A stretch of DNA of 64,000 nt from Melampsora larici-populina 98AG31 (GCF_000204055.1 NW_006768774.1:450612-514611), one strand, 5' to 3'. Numbered from the stretch's first letter, positions 12,452-23,651 are shown. Notes: generated from the letters alone by a model not told the origin. Translations and numbers: made by a program.

Positions 12452-12828
12452 TTAGTTCTCGACGATGACAACTTCAGGGTCCCCGTCAAGTGGAAGTGCA
12501 ATGTTTAGATACACGGGAGTCTCCCAATCATCTAAAGTAATAATTCTATCTTGTTGTTTAGGCATAGGTAATGCCTGAGATTCTACATATTTCGAGGAAT
12601 CAGTCATGTGTAAAATTTTTAACATAAAGACATAAGCTTACCTTCGATGTACATCACAATGTACTGAGCAATCATCCAGTCAGGAACAGCGTGAGTTTTC
12701 AAACTGAGATCGGCCCAACGCACCAACCCAAAACCACGGACCATAGAAGTCGAAAGGTGCTTGAGTGGCGGCATTGTGAGAGATGTACCGGTGATAGGAG
12801 GCTGTTTGGGCAGAACGTACAAGGACAT
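12452..12828 (-). CDS. Small unknown Helitron cargo gene, 105 aa
   Basis: Exon 1 (12828-12642) starts MSLYVLPKQPPITG and includes VRWADLSLKTHAVPDWMIAQ; exon 2 (12582-12452) ends LDDWETPVYLNIALPLDG and then an acidic tail and TAA. GTAAGC donor and TATGTAG acceptor join in phase. An upstream frame at 13003-12888 (MSLLFKSSHITLH) could be an extra 5' exon but its splice phase does not fit. No signal peptide, membrane segment or known motif. It sits between the OB gene and RepHel on the same strand. Confidence 0.5.
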
Positions 12829-13003
12829 GGAGCCTGAATAAAACATTGAATCGTGTAAGTAAGAGCAATTTTAGGACTAACTTTAACGAAACCGATGGTT
12901 TTGAGATCAACTGGATGGGAATGTCAAGAGCTGGATTGACAGGGATAATTAATGAAGAAGGGATATGGAGGGTTATATGGGAGGACTTAAATAGTAAAGA
13001 CAT

Positions 13004-13916
13004 GCGAGTTGTAAGTTGCTAATTCAGGATGGATTGTGCGGAGACTGATGTTCTACCGAATTTAGAAAGGGACGCAGCGTCATGGTAGTGGCCATTGGAA
13101 AAGTTTCAACTTATTTACGGATAAGGATAGGTCAAGATTGCATAGGCAATTATTATGGAGGCAAAATAATTGACCGTGAATAAGTATAAAGGCAGATGGA
13201 GGGGAGTTGTCACCGAATGAGGTTTATGGATATGGCAAATGCCATTGTCGAAGACGGAGCAAGAGTGCGTAGTTTTGCTGAAGAATGTAGTGCCAGGATG
13301 CAGATTTTGGGAAGGACAATATGTAAGGATACGGTAGCGTCTGACATAATTTATGAAGAGTATAACTTAGTTCCGTGTAGCAACATACTTTTAGGATAGG
13401 TGAGATATGAACCGAGGGGCAGATACAAATATTAATTTAGGTAGAACTTGATTGATTGTGTTTTGGACTGCCGGACGATCTATAAGGACCGCCGTGTTGA
13501 GATTAAAGAATGACGCTTACACAAACATCAATAGAATACATGGTAGGTTGAATGTAGAAAAAGAGCGGAGTCCGGCATGGGGTCTTCTGGTGCAGGCAAA
13601 ACAGGTTTAGAACTCATCAGGCGTATGCGCATCTGATATAGAGGAATAATTGATTACGAAGAGTGACTCAATAAGTAATCGAGGCATGATTATGGCAAGG
13701 CTTGACTTCTGAATGATGACAGAGAGTGATAGTCAAATCTGGATGATGACTTAGTTGATACGATAATACCGACAATTAAGGAAATGGTAATGTGACGCTA
13801 TGAATTGAAAGACAAACACGGAAATGCTCATCCATGTGTGAAATGGGAACCTTATTAAAGCAATATTTTACCCGATATGGATCAGTGGGATGGACAGGTT
13901 TACATATAGATGTTGA
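13004..13916. other. Helitron 1 spacer
   Basis: No convincing gene. The plus-strand open frame 13196-13399 (67 aa) has no neighbours in frame, no motif and no homologous counterpart in Helitron 2; I leave it uncalled. Confidence 0.3.
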
Positions 13917-14140
13917 TATTAAATGTAGGAGCTTCTTGAACAGTGAAATTCCAATGTATGGATATGTCTTCACAAGACGGAGATAAAGGATGAAGGCAGA
14001 GAATTGGAGGACAACGGAACATGGAGTATTAAATGTAGACTGAGCTTCGGCAACAGTGAGATTTATTAGGATGGATACGCCTTCACAAAACGGAAATAAA
14101 AATGATGTCATGGAATTTGAGGCCAATGGAACGTGGAAGT
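13917..14140 (+). repeat. Tandem duplication of about 112 bp
   Basis: Two units, about 13917-14028 and 14029-14140, share ATTAAATGTAG, GAGCTTC, ACAGTGA, GATGGATA, CTTCACAA, ACGGA, ATAAA and GGAAC-TGGA blocks in the same order. Both encode related plus-strand peptides (MDMSSQDGDK... and MDTPSQNGNK..., each with NGTW about 12 residues later). The first unit has a frameshift. Confidence 0.65.
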
Positions 14141-14193
14141 ACAAGCAGAAATACGAGCTTGACAGGGGAAACCACAAATTTTCTAGTATGTAA
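14071..14193 (+). CDS. Possible 40-aa ORF from the duplicated unit
   Basis: Plus-strand ORF from the second tandem unit, beginning MDTPSQNGNKNDVMEFEANG and ending at a TAA 8 bp from the convergent stop of the OB gene. Highly polar and short. Its duplication with conserved residues between units is the only support; it could also be chance. Confidence 0.25.
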   Translation: MDTPSQNGNKNDVMEFEANGTWKYKQKYELDRGNHKFSSM

Positions 14194-14200
14194 TAAAGGT

Positions 14201-15514
14201 TTACATCATGTCGAGTTCATCGCATTCCTCTTTGTCGGCGTCGTCGTTGATTTCTTCTGGTACCACCCTCATGCGCTTAGCTGGAGAGCGGGTAGGTTTA
14301 GCTTTTGAGGCGATGCTAGTCTTAGTCTTCGAAGAAGACGCCACGGGCGAAGGTTGAGCAGCCTTAAGAGGGGAGGTACGAGGCCTAGCTGGCGCTTTAC
14401 CTTTACCCTTCGACGGAGAAGAGGGCTGACTGGAGTCCTGTGGTCCATCGATAGGTTGAGCATGAGGCTCAATCCCATTGGTGGAATTACCAGTAAAAGC
14501 ACTGCAAGCAAATCAGTAGAGATTGAATTTGGAATTGAACGTTGGTGAGCTTACATTTTACCTCGGCTACGTCCACCAGGCGTGGTCAAAGAAGGTGTCG
14601 GGAGAGGTCCAGAAGAATTGTAATTGTTCTCGGGACCGGTCATTATGTTGACTCCGGTGATCTAATGTGAACAGTTTATAATGCAGGAGATAAGTGAAAG
14701 TATAATCATGCCAATTTTGATAACGGAACTTAATAGAAAGGAAAAACGGACGTTGACGACCCATGTATGTGATGATGGAATCCAACCAGTGATATTGCCC
14801 GTGATGGCAACCTTGCGCGTAGGAACTAACAAAATTTGTAACTTTTCCATGAGCTTGGACCAGTTGCAGCGGTATTGCACTTCGAAGCTTTCCTGGGCGC
14901 GATTCTGGAGAATTGAATCAGTAAAGGGATAAGTTAGAACATGGACACAATGACTTACTAAAGGATTATAGTCGCTATGTTTAACAACAATGGTGACGTT
15001 ATCTTTTCCGGGGCTGACAGTCTCGACAGATCGAGATAGGATTAGGCCGACTCCAGTGACCGAGACTGTATTAGCAAGACCTCCAGGGAGCCCATCAGAG
15101 GTGTTGACGAAGACATGGTGATCTGGTTCAAAATAGAATGATTGTGTCGCTTGAGTGTTGAAGGCTAGTAGACGTCCCTTGAGGTAATAACAATTGCCAG
15201 CTTCAAGCTGATTGTCTGGGCCTACATAGGCAGTGGCATTGATGACCCACTCGACAATATCGGGTGACTCGTCGTTGAGGGTAGAAATAGTAGTTTGACA
15301 AGTGCAACTCCCGTATTGACCGCTACCATCAGGTTCGACCTATATTCCCGATAAATGGTCAGATTCATAGCTGGTCAAGGAAATGTACATATAGACGTAC
15401 TTTGACTGATATATCGAAGATTCCTGATACAATGAAAGGATGATTACGCTTTCGAGCTTGATTACCATTAGACGGTCGAGAGGGAGAGTAGGGAGTAGGT
15501 TTGTAGTCGGACAT
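14201..15514 (-). CDS. OB-fold-like Helitron cargo protein, copy 2 (complete, 351 aa)
   Basis: Five exons: 15514-15401, 15339-14959, 14904-14752, 14661-14555 and 14501-14201, total 1056 bp in one open frame across GT-AG introns (intron 3 uses the weaker donor GTCCGT). The core is NCYYLKGRLLAFN, FYFEPDHHVFVN, SVTGVGLILSR and TIVVKHSDYNP, then VAITGNITGWIPSSHTWVVN, then TPGGRSRGK. The tail is Ser/Pro/Lys-rich (SSKTKTSIASKAKPTRSPAK) with an acidic end, as for a nuclear protein with a basic signal. The pattern of glycine turns and beta strands looks like two OB folds. Plant Helitrons are known to carry RPA-like proteins, so a single-strand DNA-binding role is plausible; that is inference. The start is chosen because exon 1 aligns with copy 1. 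Confidence 0.7.
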
Positions 15515-17426
15515 TATCGACGCGGACTGGATATGGAAAATTTGCAAAAATAGGATGTGATGTGAGGTTAGGAACTAAACGATGATGATGAGGAATCAAA
15601 AGAAGTAGGGAGAATGAATTCAGAGTATAATCTAGGGTTTGATTTTAATAGTGGAAAAAGATGATAATGCGAGTTGTAAGACGAGGATGAGATTTGAGGT
15701 TGAGAGATAGGATATGGCGGAAATGAAGATACGTACGGTCAAATATATGTGAAAGAAATGTTGAGGATTGGGATAATATGTATGATAGGGATAGCCAAAT
15801 GGTTAAGAAATAGAAATTAAGATCCGCACAGGTGATAAATGGGAAGATATGAGGTGATGAAGAAGAGATTAAATAATGGAGAGGGTTGAGGTCAACGTAT
15901 GACATATTTAGAGAAGCGAGAAATAATAGACGATGAACAAAGTTAATGTGATTAGGGTGTAAGGGGACGTGAGTATACAGATAGGCAGACGTTCGAAGAT
16001 GTTCATTGGTTGGGAATATGGCCAAGGCCGATATACACATTGGATAAATTGGAGGGATCGTCAGTATGGTAGGCATAGAGGGCCGATGTAGAAAGTTACG
16101 AGAGACTTGAGGTGAGTAGAAAATGAACAATATAATGGTTGCCCTAAATTTAGGACTGGGAAATGTGTGGTAGGTCATATAAACAGAAAAAAAAGTGAAT
16201 GCGTAATGGATGGGAGGTTGGATGATATGAAGAGAAACATGTAAAGCTGGATACGTAAAGAGATGGCTAACAGAAGGGGTGGATGGATAGCATGAAGATA
16301 AGAAATTATGCAAGGTGAAGAAGTAAATGAAATCAGACATAAGCGCTGTAAATTGAATGCGTATGTATTGCGCTAAATTAACGTAAAATGAAATAGTGAA
16401 GTAAGAGAGGAGAGATTATATGATGTGTCAACAATTAGGTGGAGGGGGTAGTAACGACGTCATGCAGTGAGTGCAGGGAGAGAGGGTGAAAAGAGATACG
16501 GATTTGGAAGGAGAGACGACGAAGAGCGAGAGTCTAAAAGGGAGGAGAGCACTAAGTATAGTTACAAGATGAGAGTACTTCAGATAGGTTTACGGAGGAC
16601 GCAGATGATATATCGCATTGAAGATGGACGTACCAGTATAATTTTCAGGCATATTATATCTGAGGAAATGAAGCTTTAGTAATACAGAGAAAGCGTATCG
16701 TGGGGAATGGAAATTGACACATGGAGATGTGGAGGGGTTGTAGTACAAATAAAGGGTGAAACGACGTGAGAATGAGTCAAATATAGATAGAGCAACTGAT
16801 AGAATGTAATTGTTGCGGAAGCGAGGTTTGAAGATGGATGAGAAGTAGCCGGATTCAGTTGTAAGAAAGGCGGCATACTTGGTTTGAAAATTTTTTACGG
16901 AGAGGGAAAAGAAGAAGTTTACCTAGTGCGTAAAAGAGTAAATTGTGCATATGGAAGTAATAGTGTATAGAGAAATATAATTGTAGTGATAGCACATATA
17001 AGGCAGAATGCCAATCCGAGATGGGAGGGAAGATGACGCGTAGAGGGCATATAATAGGAAACGGGAAGTGACGGTGATAAGGAAAGATTATACGGTAGAG
17101 TAAAAGTGTGATGCAGAGTTGGAACAGAGCCGACTTGAGTAATATAGTAATGGTGAAAATGGAATATGACGAATTGGACGTTCGTAATGCTTAATAGATT
17201 GCCAATTGCAGTGAAGGCCAAGCCGAAATATCAATGAGTGACTTATAATAGGAGGTGGGAAATGGAGTATAAAGCTCACAGCGTGGATCGTAGGAAAGCG
17301 ATTCCTCACGCCCCTCAACAGCTGACCAGGAAGTCGTCTTTACGACCAGTGGTAGCTGAAACAGTAGGGGTGGCATGGTTGATGTGGATTTGTAAGCTCT
17401 CGCTTTCGAACGAAGACTCAGGTCTT
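15515..17426. other. Helitron 1 5' subterminal region, purine-rich plus strand
   Basis: Nearly 2 kb without a supported gene. The plus strand is strongly A/G-rich, which keeps minus-strand frames open by composition alone (for example 231 codons at 16340-15645, dominated by Ser, Leu, Phe, Tyr, Pro and His). The matching position in Helitron 2 (56400-57200) has the same skew, so the skew may be a property of the Helitron 5' end or leader. Confidence 0.4.
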
Positions 17427-17450
17427 ATGCCTAACCCTAAGGGGAGGCAT
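17427..17450 (-). other. Helitron 1 5' subterminal hairpin
   Basis: ATGCCT at 17427-17432 pairs with AGGCAT at 17445-17450, and the loop contains CCCT/AGGG that can pair further. It lies 11 bp inside the proposed TC end. The loop carries a telomere-like CCTAACCCTAA. Confidence 0.45.
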
Positions 17451-17461
17451 GATTGCTGAGA

Positions 17462-17505
17462 TTATGTTTGAAGGTGGGGGCGTTTACGAATTTACATTTA
17501 TTTAA
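17462..17505 (+). pseudogene. Host exon split by the Helitron (right part)
   Basis: Continues the frame of 1992-2096 after removal of Helitron 1: IMFEGGGVYEFTFI and then TAA. Directly downstream, in the same frame, begins the phosphatase pseudogene, so the stop could also be a mutation inside one longer decayed gene. Confidence 0.4.
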
Positions 17506-17508
17506 TTA

Positions 17509-18690
17509 AAATCAACAATCTTAACTCAAAAAATATTTAAAAAATTAATTCAAGATCAAATCATAACCAAAGAAGATAAAAGTCCAGTAACAACTTAAGT
17601 TTTTGAACATTTTTTGGGCCTTTTCGATCTTGAAATACTAATTATTTTGTTTTTGGGGGTTTTAAGTTGGAGATTATGGTTCACAAGTATCAATCAATTT
17701 ATTAATTTCAAAACGTTTTCCAATTGATAAGATTATAGGAGAAGAAGAAATCAAAGAATTACGAAGCTCATCCAAATCCATAACTTCAAGCAAAATAGAA
17801 AACTTAATAAACGATACATTATTTACTAAATTCTCATTAGAAACAGATGAAGAAGTATGGAACAAAGAAAGTATACCCAAAAAACTAAACCCATCCAAAA
17901 TTTTAGAAACCATAAATATAAGGAATTGTAAAGAAGAAAAAGGAGGGAATGGAGAAAGGTTTTGGACTTTAGATCCAATCGATGGAACCAAAGGATTTTT
18001 ACGTTCAGATCAATATTTGATATTCTTATCATTATCCATCAATAAAAAAGTGACCTTAAGTTTTATAATTGCACCGAACCTATCAACGGATCCGTACCCT
18101 TCAAACAGTACAAACACAGGAACACTATTTTTTGCAGAACCAGGAAAAGGAGCCTATTAAAAATTAATTCTTTAAATGATGAATTGATTTATAAACCAAT
18201 TCAAGTGAATTCAATGGAATTTCATCAGTTTCAATCAAATGGAACGTTTTGTGAATCTTGGGAATCTAATCATTCAAATCAAATCTTAAATTCAAAAATG
18301 TTATCACATTTAAATTTATTAAATCCTAAACCAATCAGATTAGATTCACAAGTTAAATATTGTTTGATTGCAAGAGGTGATGCAAATGCTTATTGAAGAT
18401 TACCAATTGATTTAAATTGTAAGGAGAAGATTTGGGTAAGTTCTTTTGTCTTTTTAATCAATCAATAAAGCAAAACAAAACTAATCATGATGCTTGTGTT
18501 GTTTTTGGTAAAAAGTATCATGCTTCTGGTACTTTATTGGTGGAATAAGCAGTTGGTAAAGTAACTGATTTGTGGGGTAAACCTTTGAACTTCAATTTAG
18601 GTAAAGCTTTAATTCAAGATGAAGGAATTGTAGCATCTCATCCAAATTTACATGATCATCTTTTAGATACCATTAAATCTGTATCAAAAC
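17509..18690 (+). pseudogene. 3'(2'),5'-bisphosphate nucleotidase (Met22/Hal2 type), broken
   Basis: Sequence in order: ILTQKIFKKL, TKEDKSPVT, an intron-like gap, then GDYGSQ, IIGEEE, the phosphatase signature WTLDPIDGTKGFLR, APNLSTDPYPSN, FCESWE, RLDSQVKYCLIARGD, KEKIW, a GT-AG intron (18436-18515), HASGTLLVE, VTDLWGKPLNF and GIVASHPN. The family hydrolyses PAP to AMP in sulfate assimilation. Breaks: a stop and frameshift after GKGAY near 18158-18170, TGA at about 18394, TAA at about 18546, and the metal-binding Asp expected after KEKIW is Tyr (TAT for GAT). The first intron donor looks lost. Clear pseudogene of a once single-copy host gene. Confidence 0.88.
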
Positions 18691-18996
18691 TTTCATCAAT
18701 TTGCTTTCCCTCTCTCTTTGATGTAATGTATTTCCTTTTGCAAACAAAAAAACAGATTTTGATTTGTTTCCAAGTTCAAGAATTTAATCAAATATATTAA
18801 AAGAAATTATGTGTACATATACAAAAAACAAAGAAAAAATCTATAAGGAATTCAAAGTCGAATTATAGGAATGAGAGAGAGAAAATATGTAATCCAAGTT
18901 AAGATTTTTCTAAGTTTTAAACAAAAGAAAACAGAAGAAAAGACAAATCCAAATCCAAGTCAGATGTATCCTTGATCTTTTATTTGGTGGTGGTGG
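18691..18996. other. 3' flank of two convergent host pseudogenes
   Basis: AT-rich tail after the phosphatase. No further gene seen. Confidence 0.35.
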
Positions 18997-20110
18997 TCAA
19001 GACATACGAGTTAAAGTTTTAGTTTGATTTAAAGGCACCAAAACAATTGATCTAAGTGGAGTAGGTGGAGGTTTTTTAGTTTTTGGCATAAACAAACCAC
19101 TTGGTTTCTTTAGATTTGAATTCGAAGTTGATGGTGTAACAGAATTAGGATTCAAGTTTGGATCAGAAGTTGGATTAGGTTTATAAGAATTTAAATTAGA
19201 TGAAGTTCCAATAATAGGTAAGCTTTCTTTATATAATTGAGGGTTTGAAGTTGATTTTGTTCTAGGAATTGGGATAATTGGTCTGACTGGTGCTTTTGAA
19301 TTCGATTTGAATGGGGTCGGTTTGATTATTCTGGATTAAGAGGTTTAGGTGGGACTACTTTGACTACTATGTTTGGATTATGAGCATGAGATCTAAAAGT
19401 ACTCTGATCCGCTGAGGAACTTTAATGAATTGAAGCAGAAGTCAAACCAATTGAATGAATAGAAGAACTCAAAGGTTTTGGTATAGCCTTAGGTTTTTGT
19501 GAACCGATTGGAGTCTTTGATCTAGATGCAGTTTGAAATTCCTCCGAGAAGTTTGATAAACTAGAATCAACTGAAATCAAAGATTGAAAGCAAAGATTAT
19601 AAACAAAGTAAAACCCAGATGCAATTGTGGAGTAACAGATATTGAAAAACATGAAATAACTGCTCACCAGTTCACAGAGACTAGAGTTGAATCAGAAAAT
19701 CTTCCTTGATATTTGATATTTTTGATGTGGATCAATGCATAGTGACTGTCAAAATCGAACTCGCTATCAGTTTCTAACCTTGTGTCCACTGATGCTAATT
19801 CCTCATTTTCATCATCATCATCATTCAATTTCTCAAACTCTTTCTTGTGATCCCACTGTTGATAAATATGTCTAAGCGTTGAACGGGTATCCCAGACAAG
19901 ACTGACGTGTTTGACCTTAAACCTTTGGCTTTGGTCAAAGCCTTTGAAGCAAGTGAGTTGGATTGATTTTAAGGTGAGGTGGGTTGCATGCTTGGAGTCA
20001 TTGGATGAGATGAAGAGAGGAGAAATTCTGGTGATACTTGAAAAAGATTGGTATCATCGTTCTCATCAGACGTTGTGACAGAAGACAACTTATCTTTCCG
20101 TTTTGTTCGC
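18997..20110 (-). pseudogene. Ser/Pro-rich host protein gene, decayed
   Basis: The last exon ends with TGA at 18997-18999 and reads PPPTPLRSIVLVPLNQTKTL before it. Moving upstream, frames with the same Ser/Pro/Asn-rich style continue but need one frameshift near 19330 and cross an in-frame TAA near 19425. A further exon ends at a GTGAGC donor near 19672 and reads VDTRLETDSEFDFDSHYALI; another upstream piece reads TSDENDDTNLFQVSPEFLL. Host-like codon use and introns, but no family recognised and at least two breaks. Confidence 0.45.
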
Positions 20111-20600
20111 CCACGAATCAACAAAGACAACCCTTAATTGTATGAAGTGAATGAAGGTGAGATTGATTTAAAATCTCCAATACTATTACTTCACTTGATG
20201 AGATTAGATTGATTAAGAATAGTTTGATTTTGATGGCTTGATGAATGTCTAAGAGTAATTAATGAAGCTACTGATAATATAGTATGATGTGATTTAGTAA
20301 ATAGCAATGGTTTGGAATTTAAATGGTTGGTTTAGTTGTTCTAGCGTCGTTTCCATCTGAATTTGAATTTGAATCAATAGCGGTAGACAGCGGTAGTATA
20401 GTCGTAGTTGTGAATGGCTGTTTTGGTGATGGCTTTTGTCATGTCATGTGAGATAAAGACAGGTCTTGAGATGCAGGCTTTGTTCAAACTTAACCTGTAC
20501 CTCTCGGTCACAAACCCTTGGTCCTCAAGGAGTGTTTGCGAGGAAAAGGGAAAGGCCAAGTTTGGGATTTGTTAATCTCCACTTTCAAGTGGTTGCATGT
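20111..20600. other. No gene recognised
   Basis: AT-rich sequence between the host pseudogene and LTR-like DNA. No structure seen. Confidence 0.3.
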
Positions 20601-21630
20601 AATAAAAATTCCTCAACAAAGGAGGGATTGAGGCTTCCTGTGATGTACATACAATTGTCTGTACACACTGAGCGTTCAGGCAGGGCCTGAGATGACCTTA
20701 GTGGATCAGGTAGTCCTCCCTCAGGCTCCTTGGCTAAGCAATAAAACCTGAGGAAGCCTGGCTCATCTGCCCAGCTCTCAGCTCATGTTGATCATGTCTG
20801 ATTACATGATGAACATCAGCTGAACGCACTCAGTTTTGGAAGGAAAAAGGTAGAAATCTTGGAGAAAACTTGAAGCTTTTCATGCTCACCTCTATGTGAG
20901 CTCTTGTTTTGGCCCCTGTGAATTAAATAATTAAAAATGATTACATACCAACTTGTAGTATGTAATCCAACCACAGGTTGTGCGTGAGGGATTTTCTGGG
21001 TTGTGAGTATATAAAGAGCTCTCCCACCCGCCAGGAAAGTCCATCATCATCATTACATATCATCAAATTATCAGTAAACATCATCAATCAGATAAATAAG
21101 AGTCCTTGTCCTCTTTGTTAGACATTGTATATTTCACTCATTGATCATTGCTTTTGTTATTTCTAGAAGTTCTTTTGAAGACTTCTTTATTTTTGTCAGG
21201 AGGTGATCCTAGAGTATTGCTCAAGTTGTTAAAGGGATCCAACAACTTGAGAAACTTTAAACTCACAGGAGTTCCTCTGTGTTCAGAGTCTAAAGAACTT
21301 TGAAATATCACTAGGTGATATTTCCCTTGCTTAACAACTCTATAGTAGAGTGTAGTTATCTTGGGCACAAAACTGGGTGCCAGTTGTCCATTGTTATCCG
21401 GCTAGAAGACTCTTGTCTTGCCTTAATCCCTGGATTTGTATCCAAAATCCTCTGTTGAGAGGTCATCTAACTGAAGTCAGTGGGGATTTGATCCCGCTGC
21501 TTCTCTTACAATCTTATTTAAAACTTTAAATAAGTTTCTCACTATAATAATAAACTCAGTTTATTATTCCCCTCCTTCTATTAAGTGACTTACTAGCCTG
21601 AAAGACGCTAGTAGCTCACACCATATCTCA
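20601..21630 (+). repeat. LTR-like sequence with TATA box
   Basis: Contains the 46-bp hairpin block (20876-20921) shared with 1010-1055, a TATA-like GTATATAAAG near 21008, then a leader-like stretch with a short inverted pair around TTCTTTTGAAGACTTC and GGGCACAAAACTGGGTGCC near 21363. It resembles an LTR followed by a leader. No matching second LTR was found within the window, so it may be a solo or truncated copy. Confidence 0.45.
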
Positions 21631-21785
21631 CTCAATGTTGGTCCAATAAAAAATTCTACTAATGAAAGTTGTTGGAATTGGAATTTCATTTTGCATTTAA
21701 TGAGAACTTTCCCCAAAAAAATGCCTTCTTGTCACTCCTTTGGGTCATTGAAATTTTGATACACATTTCTCTATGAGTATACCTC

Positions 21786-22528
21786 GGCCGTTGCTATTTG
21801 CACCTCACATGAAATCCATGTAGGCGCTGTCCAAATTACGCCTACATGGTTGTTTTCCGCCAAAAAGCGCCTACATTTATGATGTAGGCACTTTTTCCTT
21901 TTTCAAATGACGCCTACAGGCTGAAAAACCAATGTAGGCGTCATTTGTGTACGCCTACATTTCAAAAATAAGATGTAGGCGCTTTTTTTGAGCGCCGACA
22001 TTGTTTTTTCCATGTAGGCGCTTAAGTTAGTTATAAGGGTCTTATACACGTGTGAATACAACTCTATAAGGGTGCTGGTATTGATATATAAGGGTGTTGG
22101 TGTTAAATTACAATTATAAGGGTGGTGAGATTAATTATGAGGGTGTTGGTATTAAATGTTAAGGGTATTCAATGTAAGAGTGCGCATTTGATTATAAATT
22201 ATAAGGGTCTTATAATCAATTATAAGGGTGTTGGTATTAACATATGTAGGCGCACAAAAATTACACCTACAGTCAAAAAAAGATGTAGGCACATTTTTGT
22301 GACGCCTACACAATGCATGTGCTTCAAATTTATGCCTACATTTTACTTTTAGAATGTAGGCATACACAAATGACGCCTAAATTGGTTTTTCAGCCTGTAG
22401 GTGTCATTTGAAAAAGGAAAAAGTGCCTACATCATAAATGTAGGCGCTTTTTCGTGGGAAACCTTCATGTAGGCGCTGTTTTGGCAGCGCCTACATGGAT
22501 TTTGTGTGGGCTGCAAATAGCAAGGGCC
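21786..22528. mobile_element. 743-bp inverted-repeat element saturated with TGTAGGCG (element A)
   Basis: Flanked by a perfect 8-bp target duplication TATACCTC (21778-21785 and 22529-22536). Ends are GGCC-TTGCTATTTGC in inverted orientation, and the arms remain complementary for over 200 bp. About 22 copies of TGTAGGCG or its reverse complement, or close variants, are spread over both arms. The centre (22030-22240) repeats TATAAGGGTGTTGGTATT. An 8-bp duplication fits the hAT superfamily. No ORF for a transposase, so it is non-autonomous. Confidence 0.8.
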
Positions 22529-22536
22529 TATACCTC

Positions 22537-23180
22537 AGCCAATATTTGTCTTTTGATGGCGGGAATCGTTCCAAGGAATTCTTTAGGGTTTTTTAGGGGG
22601 GGTTCATTAAGGAAGTTTTAGCATAACATCACTTTGGAATTCCATCAAAATTTTGACTCAAGAACACATATTTGTGGGCATCGTGTCTAGTGAGAGACAC
22701 AACATTTTTCACAACTTTCTCAAATCTTGTCCAAATTGCATCTATAAGGGCTGATTTTCTCTGCCAATGTGGGGTCTTCCTGATGGAGCATTGTTGTAAC
22801 CCCTATGACCTCTGTGGGAACATCTAAATCCACAAATTTGTACCCCCTTCAGCATATTTTTGATCTTATGACTCACAGTGACATATTCCTGAATACATTT
22901 TCAATACCAGGTCCAATTTCCTTCAGTGAGGGCTCATTCTCTCTGGAAATGTCAGGTATCTCTGATGGAACCCTTACCTTAGCTCTGTGACATCTTTTGG
23001 AACCTAGGCTTGTGGGGGATATAAACAATTTTAACATTGCGCTGCCAGAATCAAGGCGGAGGCTAGGGGACAAAATATTGCGCACACAGTTAGGGGTTAG
23101 GGTTAGGGGTTAGGCTTGCGGGGGATGTAAACAATTTTGGAACACAATTCAATCATGGGCAAACCTAGCAATGTTGGCTA
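22537..23180. repeat. Decayed repeats with telomere-like run and short direct repeat
   Basis: A block with GGCTTG-GGGGGAT-TAAACAATTTT occurs at about 23006-23033 and 23112-23139. The second copy follows a TTAGGG-type run at 23088-23113 (GTTAGGGGTTAGGGTTAGG). No coding sequence. Confidence 0.45.
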
Positions 23181-23651
23181 TCATCTTGAGTGATTCCAAG
23201 GGTCGTCGGATGGGTGCAGGGGTACCAATGGGAGGGCCAAAGGGAGTATGACCCAATTGGAAGATGACAGGATCTTGGGGACTGAGCCATTGAACATTTT
23301 GACTTGGCGCTGTTGCAAAGCAAAAAGAAGGATTTCACAGAGTGTCTCCCCCCTGAGAACTGTTGAATGCCACATGGAATGGATTAACCTCCAGACAATT
23401 GGGCAGACTGCTGGTTTTTTCAAATTGGGCATTACTGTGTGCTTGATATAGTTGTTCTCCACGAGTTTATGGTGCTTGTCAAACCAGATGTGAATAAGGC
23501 ACGTCAAGTTGTTGTCCAATGTCATGTTGTTGTCAGGGGTCTTGGGAGGTTTAACAACAATTTCAAAATCCACATAGCAAAAAGACTTGCTGGGCTTGAC
23601 ACCAGTGCTGATGGCAAGAGCCCCAGCACGGCAACCGGTGGCAACTGCCAA
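23181..23651 (-). CDS. Hypothetical 156-aa frame, probably transposon debris
   Basis: An open minus-strand frame with a varied amino-acid composition, including HIWFDKHHKLVENNYIKHTV and HSTVLRGETLCEILLFALQQ. No family recognised. It is surrounded by repeats and has no clear introns, which suggests part of a mobile-element protein. The overlapping plus-strand frames are weaker. Confidence 0.3.
   Translation of the reverse strand: MAVATGCRAGALAISTGVKPSKSFCYVDFEIVVKPPKTPDNNMTLDNNLTCLIHIWFDKHHKLVENNYIKHTVMPNLKKPAVCPIVWRLIHSMWHSTVLRGETLCEILLFALQQRQVKMFNGSVPKILSSSNWVILPLALPLVPLHPSDDPWNHSR

Larger units (their letters stand above)
2097..17461 (-). mobile_element. Large Helitron with gene cargo (Helitron 1)
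   Basis: A rolling-circle transposon read on the minus strand. The 3' end is CTAG (2097-2100), six bases inside which lies a perfect 16-bp hairpin, GGCGGGCATGCCCGCC; the next host base on that strand is T, as usual for Helitrons. The proposed 5' end is TC at 17461-17460 with host A outside, and a hairpin lies 11 bp in. Inside are the Rep-helicase gene, two members of an OB-fold-like gene family and small unknown genes. There is no target duplication, as expected. The 3' end is well supported; the 5' end is inferred from A/TC and from the continuous host frame when the element is removed. Confidence 0.75.

Noticed and set aside
15645..16340. 231-codon minus-strand open frame
   Set aside because: The strand is pyrimidine-rich, so stop codons are rare by composition; the protein is mostly Ser, Leu, Phe, Tyr, Pro and His with no domain and no introns, unlike the neighbouring genes.
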